Source of the DNA: Proteobacteria bacterium UBA1844
GTDB taxonomy: Bacteria; Pseudomonadota; Gammaproteobacteria; Steroidobacterales; Woeseiaceae
DNA length: 64,000 nucleotides
NCBI GenBank assembly: GCA_002338615.1
Contig: DDIS01000085.1
Location: 4,632 to 68,631 of the forward strand
Direction of reading: 5' to 3'
Both the position numbers and the translations under genes were made by a program. The notes under the pieces were generated by a model. It was not told the origin of the DNA and did not search any database. It was given only the letters and a program-made list of their open reading frames with translations. The stretch's first letter is position 1. The number at the start of each line of letters is the position of its first letter. Shown in pieces: positions 60,907 through 64,000 of this stretch.

Positions 60907-62196
60907 TTACGGTTTCAGGTTATTGTCACCCGACCGACGTGAAAACTCATACTCGAAGACGTTCGTAATGTCAGAGCCGCCTTCATCAGGCACGGACATC
61001 ATCGTCAGTTGAGCCTTATCGCCCTCAAGCGCAAGGTAGGAAAAACCCCATACCATCCCTTGGGCGAAGACAGACTTGTGTTCCGGATACTTTTCATTTT
61101 GGTGTCGCATGAAGTTTGTATTCAGTGGCCGCTGTTTGGACGCTGCACCGGACAGAATTTCGACCAGTGGCTTTTGTGTGGGTGAACCCAGGGTTTCGGC
61201 ACAAGAGTCGGTATGAATCTCAAGCGTGTGTTCATGCCCCACAATGTAAGCGTCGGCATAGCGGCACATTGCTGGCAACAAGAGTTCCCGCAATACACGA
61301 GCCTGCTCGAATTTACTGCCGGAGGACGACCAGATCGGGTGGTGGGCAACGACAAACTTCCAGCGTGCTGTTGATTTCTTCAATGCCTCTTCGAGCCATT
61401 GCGGTTGGCTCTTCTCGGCCCCTGTCAGTGGTTGAACGTGGTAGTCGGGCACTTCGATATTGCCGAGTGAGCCCTCAGATCCATCTTCATTGAGCGTATC
61501 TTCGCGTACCGGAACCGATGCAAGAAGCATGCTCGTGTCAATGATGAACAATTCAACGTCGCCGTTGGTGCCGGCCGGCCTGACGGAATAATATGGCCCG
61601 TCCATGTAGAAGCCTGGCTCTTGTTCCAGGTATTCAATCTGGGCGAATCCGCCTGCTCGCGATGTTTCCCAGTCGTGGTTGCCGAGCGTCACATAGGTCT
61701 TGTACGAGGTCGGCGACCTGACCATGTTGCCAAATGGAATTTCGAGCATGTCCCTGAATCGCTGTGCGTCATCGACGCCGTCAGCGCCAAGGGTCGCGCC
61801 GGAGGGATAGATATTGTCGCCAACCAGAATGCCAAAATCGCAAACAGCCGTATGGTTGCAATAGTCAGACATCGCTTTGGCAACATCCTGCATGCCTGAC
61901 GCGGGCACAACGCCACCCGTCACTGGTGATTCCATGAACGGCCTCGCTTTGAATTCATCCGGAGGGCGACGATCTTCGAGCCATTCCTGCCATTCCGACT
62001 CCAGGTACTGCTCTTTGGTAAACAGGTCTTCGAAGTCGTCCTGATCCGGATAGTTGGGATGGTTGCCGCTGTCTCCAAAAATCAGTATGCCGGTACGAAA
62101 GTCATCGGCGGTCTCTCCTTGTGGTGTCGTTGCCTGGTTAGTGCAGGCGGACAGGGCGCCCAGGCTGAGCAGGCAAAGCAGGGTAACTCGTGTCAT
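60907..62196 (-). CDS. Calcineurin-like metallophosphoesterase lipoprotein (purple acid phosphatase type)
   Basis: A 429 aa protein with a lipoprotein signal (LLCLLSLGALSACT). The metal-site motifs of the calcineurin-like family are visible: GILIFGDSGNH, FGILVGDNIYPSG, VTLGNHDWETS, VVAHHPIWSS and VGHEHTLEIHTD. It hydrolyses a phosphate mono- or diester in the periplasm or at the outer membrane. I chose the ATG at 62196, where the lipoprotein signal starts; the longer frame to 62337 has no signal. It is divergent from a phytase-like gene, with a perfect palindrome between them. Confidence 0.86.
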   Translation of the reverse strand: MTRVTLLCLLSLGALSACTNQATTPQGETADDFRTGILIFGDSGNHPNYPDQDDFEDLFTKEQYLESEWQEWLEDRRPPDEFKARPFMESPVTGGVVPASGMQDVAKAMSDYCNHTAVCDFGILVGDNIYPSGATLGADGVDDAQRFRDMLEIPFGNMVRSPTSYKTYVTLGNHDWETSRAGGFAQIEYLEQEPGFYMDGPYYSVRPAGTNGDVELFIIDTSMLLASVPVREDTLNEDGSEGSLGNIEVPDYHVQPLTGAEKSQPQWLEEALKKSTARWKFVVAHHPIWSSSGSKFEQARVLRELLLPAMCRYADAYIVGHEHTLEIHTDSCAETLGSPTQKPLVEILSGAASKQRPLNTNFMRHQNEKYPEHKSVFAQGMVWGFSYLALEGDKAQLTMMSVPDEGGSDITNVFEYEFSRRSGDNNLKP

Positions 62197-62241
62197 TTTC
62201 AGGGATCCTGTGTGGTTCGGGGTGCTACACATGCAACTTGG

Positions 62242-62257
62242 AATAGAAATTTCTATT
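62242..62257. promoter_or_regulatory. Perfect 16 bp palindrome at the divergent promoter
   Basis: AATAGAAATTTCTATT, with the minus-strand -10 candidate TATAAT (62260-62255) overlapping its right end. It lies 46 bp upstream of the metallophosphoesterase start and 99 bp upstream of the phytase start, in a very AT-rich stretch. An operator for the two phosphorus genes is likely; it is not a Pho box of the E. coli type. Confidence 0.55.
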
Positions 62258-62355
62258 ATAGACAAAGTTAGAAAATTTATTTCATTTTCTGCGATAATCG
62301 TCAGCGAAGCGACTTGACGATGTCGGACGCAAACCAATTGTATAGGTAATTTTGT

Positions 62356-64000
62356 ATGAAAAACAAAGTGTTACTTATTGCTTGCCTGGCGCTGCTCGGT
62401 GCCTGCGAGGCACAGCATTCGGAGCCAGTACCTTCCGCGGTAGCGACGCCGGATGTCGTGTCGGTTCCGGCAATAGCCGAAACGGAAGGCACGCTGATGG
62501 ATGGTGCCAACGATCCGGCGATCTGGATTGACGCCAGGAATCCCGGCGGCAGCCTGATCCTTGGCAGCGGGGGCGAGGGCGCACTTGAAGTCTACTCGCT
62601 CGAGGGTAAACGCGTAGCCACGGCGGGGGTACGGCCTGCATCGCTGGTCGATGTGGCCTATAACTTTCCATTCGACGGTGAGCCAACCGACCTGGTCATG
62701 ACTTACGACCCCGCCGCAGCGGAGCTGGTTGCGTTCGTTTTCGACCAGGGTCGGACGTCGCTCAGTGAAGTGTCGGAGCCGATGCCAACAGAGGCGGAAA
62801 TTGAGGGGCTGTGCCTGTATCGGAGTCCCCTGAGCCAGAAGCTTTATGCATTTGCCGCGGGCGAAGGGCAATTGCAGCAGTGGGAGTTGTTTAGCGATAC
62901 GAATCGCGTTCACGGGCGCCTTGTACGCACGGTGCCGGTAGGTCCCGGCGCCGCACATTGCGTCGCGGATGATCGTGCAGCGGCTGTCTATTTCACGCAG
63001 GAAACCATCGGAATTGCCCGTTTGAATGCTGAGCCTGAATCCGAGGCTGACATTGAATATTACGATCTTACAGTTCCACACGGTCGATTCGACGGCGACG
63101 TGAAAGGCATCGCGCTTTATCAACAGGAGGAAGGCGGTTACTTGATCGTATCGAGCGCGGATGAAAGTCTCCTGCAGGTTTACGAAGTCGATAGTCGGGC
63201 GCACGTTGGGACTCTGAGTGTTGCGGCACACGACGGCGTTGACGGTGCAGAAGAGTCTGAGGGTCTCGCTGCAGCTAGCTTTGCACTGCCAGGCCGGTTT
63301 GATCAGGGTATATTGCTGGTCACGGATGACAGCAACGATGGCGGCACGACCAACTACAAGCTAGTCGCGTGGCGGGATGTTGCCGCGGCGCTCCATTTGT
63401 CGACCGGCGGCGCGTATGACCCGACCGTTCCGGCGACCAGTTCCGCGATTCTCGTATCGGCAAGTGTTGCAACAGAACCCGTGCAGAGTTTCGGGGATGC
63501 CGCCGATGACCCTGCAATCTGGGTCCATCCGGAAAATCCTGGCCAGAGTCTGATCTTCGGCACACAAAAAAGACGCGGCATCAATGTCTACGACATGTCA
63601 GGCAAATTGTTACAGGCGCGCGAAGATGGCCGGATCAATAACGTGGACCTACGCTACGGTTTTATCCTGGACGGCAAGCCGGTCGACATAGTGACGGCAA
63701 GCAACCGGACTCACGATAGCATCAGCATCTGGAAGGTGGATCCGGTGTCACGCACCCTTGTTGATATTGCGGATGGCGTTGTGAGCGCGGAGATGGAAGA
63801 ACCGTACGGTCAGTGCATGTACAGGAGCAAGCGTGACGGAAGTTTCTATGTTTTCATCAATGACACGGATGGCATTGTAAAACAATGGAAACTGTTCGAA
63901 AGTAGTAAAGGACGCGTCAATGCAAAGTTGGTGCGCGAATTCAGCGTTGGTTCGCAGACCGAGGGCTGTGTCGCCGACGATGAACTTGGTTTTTTGTATA
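62356..64000 (+). CDS. Beta-propeller phytase lipoprotein, two-domain (3' end outside window)
   Basis: The frame is open to the right edge, at least 548 codons. A lipoprotein signal ends in LLGAC. Two phytase-like propellers are seen: the first has DGANDPAIWIDARNPGGSLI and AYNFPFDGEPTDLVMTYD, EIEGLCLYRSP; the second has DAADDPAIWVHPENPGQSLI, INVYDMSGKLLQ, VDLRYGFILDGKPVDIVTAS and PYGQCMYRS, SQTEGCVADDELGFLY. Double-propeller phytases are known in marine and soil bacteria, where the N-terminal domain is often incomplete and helps binding. The enzyme releases phosphate from phytate in a calcium-dependent way. It is paired with the divergent phosphoesterase. Confidence 0.87.
   Translation, partial: MKNKVLLIACLALLGACEAQHSEPVPSAVATPDVVSVPAIAETEGTLMDGANDPAIWIDARNPGGSLILGSGGEGALEVYSLEGKRVATAGVRPASLVDVAYNFPFDGEPTDLVMTYDPAAAELVAFVFDQGRTSLSEVSEPMPTEAEIEGLCLYRSPLSQKLYAFAAGEGQLQQWELFSDTNRVHGRLVRTVPVGPGAAHCVADDRAAAVYFTQETIGIARLNAEPESEADIEYYDLTVPHGRFDGDVKGIALYQQEEGGYLIVSSADESLLQVYEVDSRAHVGTLSVAAHDGVDGAEESEGLAAASFALPGRFDQGILLVTDDSNDGGTTNYKLVAWRDVAAALHLSTGGAYDPTVPATSSAILVSASVATEPVQSFGDAADDPAIWVHPENPGQSLIFGTQKRRGINVYDMSGKLLQAREDGRINNVDLRYGFILDGKPVDIVTASNRTHDSISIWKVDPVSRTLVDIADGVVSAEMEEPYGQCMYRSKRDGSFYVFINDTDGIVKQWKLFESSKGRVNAKLVREFSVGSQTEGCVADDELGFLY

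Noticed and set aside
1..64000. Mobile elements, CRISPR arrays, phage or defence genes
   Set aside because: No transposase, integrase, repeat-spacer array, restriction or toxin-antitoxin gene could be recognised in either strand.

Overview
The window most likely comes from a Gammaproteobacterium, perhaps an uncultured marine or sediment lineage. The grounds are large TonB-dependent receptors (TBDRs) with EEIVVTG-type TonB boxes, a secreted DUF1592/DUF1552/ankyrin operon, a CueR-CopA copper cassette, bactofilins and GldA/F/G-like ABC genes. Taxonomy is inferred from gene content only. No rRNA, tRNA, CRISPR array, insertion sequence or phage gene was recognised. By eye, the middle (about 3.4-38.9 kb) is more AT-rich than the right flank (about 49-60 kb).

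Layout. (1) 1-3.3 kb: the end of an Old Yellow Enzyme-type oxidoreductase, a Rieske ring-hydroxylating oxygenase alpha/beta pair and a glycerate-kinase-like P-loop kinase. (2) 3.4-38.9 kb: a catabolic island. It holds three TBDRs, two exported DapA-like proteins, a DUF1592-DUF1552-ankyrin operon, three exported or formerly exported amidohydrolases, a beta-propeller plus cytochrome c/HhH pair, an SDR, an L-lactate dehydrogenase, an IclR regulator, a FAH-family hydrolase, an ACS-type MFS transporter, an Ldh2-type dehydrogenase, an enolase-superfamily dehydratase, a PQQ dehydrogenase with two cytochrome domains, an exported cupin and a tannase-like esterase. Gene remains of PhoD, amidohydrolase and sulfatase type lie inside it. 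(3) 39-45.7 kb: a Cds1-like PLP enzyme, then cueR - copper P-type ATPase - multicopper oxidase - copB. (4) 45.8-48.1 kb: hydroxyproline epimerase and a DadA-like dehydrogenase. (5) 48.4-52.9 kb: an ABC transporter operon with GldG-like and DUF4340 proteins. (6) 53-64 kb: a YceI lipoprotein, a YtcJ-like amidohydrolase, two bactofilins, a STAND/TPR regulator, two small proteins, and a divergent metallophosphoesterase / beta-propeller phytase pair.

How the island may work. The SDR, FAH hydrolase, enolase-superfamily dehydratase, lactonase-type amidohydrolase and LldD together match the non-phosphorylative route known for L-fuconate and L-rhamnonate: lactone to aldonate to 2-keto-3-deoxy acid to 2,4-diketo acid to pyruvate plus L-lactate, with lactate then oxidised by LldD. 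No sugar dehydrogenase or glycoside hydrolase is present. The periplasmic PQQ-cytochrome enzyme could supply the first oxidation, and the MFS carrier the uptake of the acid. The exported DapA-like and amidohydrolase proteins suggest that part of the chemistry is periplasmic. This assignment is inference.

Two sets of repeated promoter sequences tie the island together. One is a GTCCCA-N5-TGGGAC palindrome exactly 8 bp before GTATAnTGG at three promoters. The other is an AATATGCCATC...ATCARTAT element before three further operons. Both look like binding sites of island-specific regulators; the IclR protein is the only local candidate.
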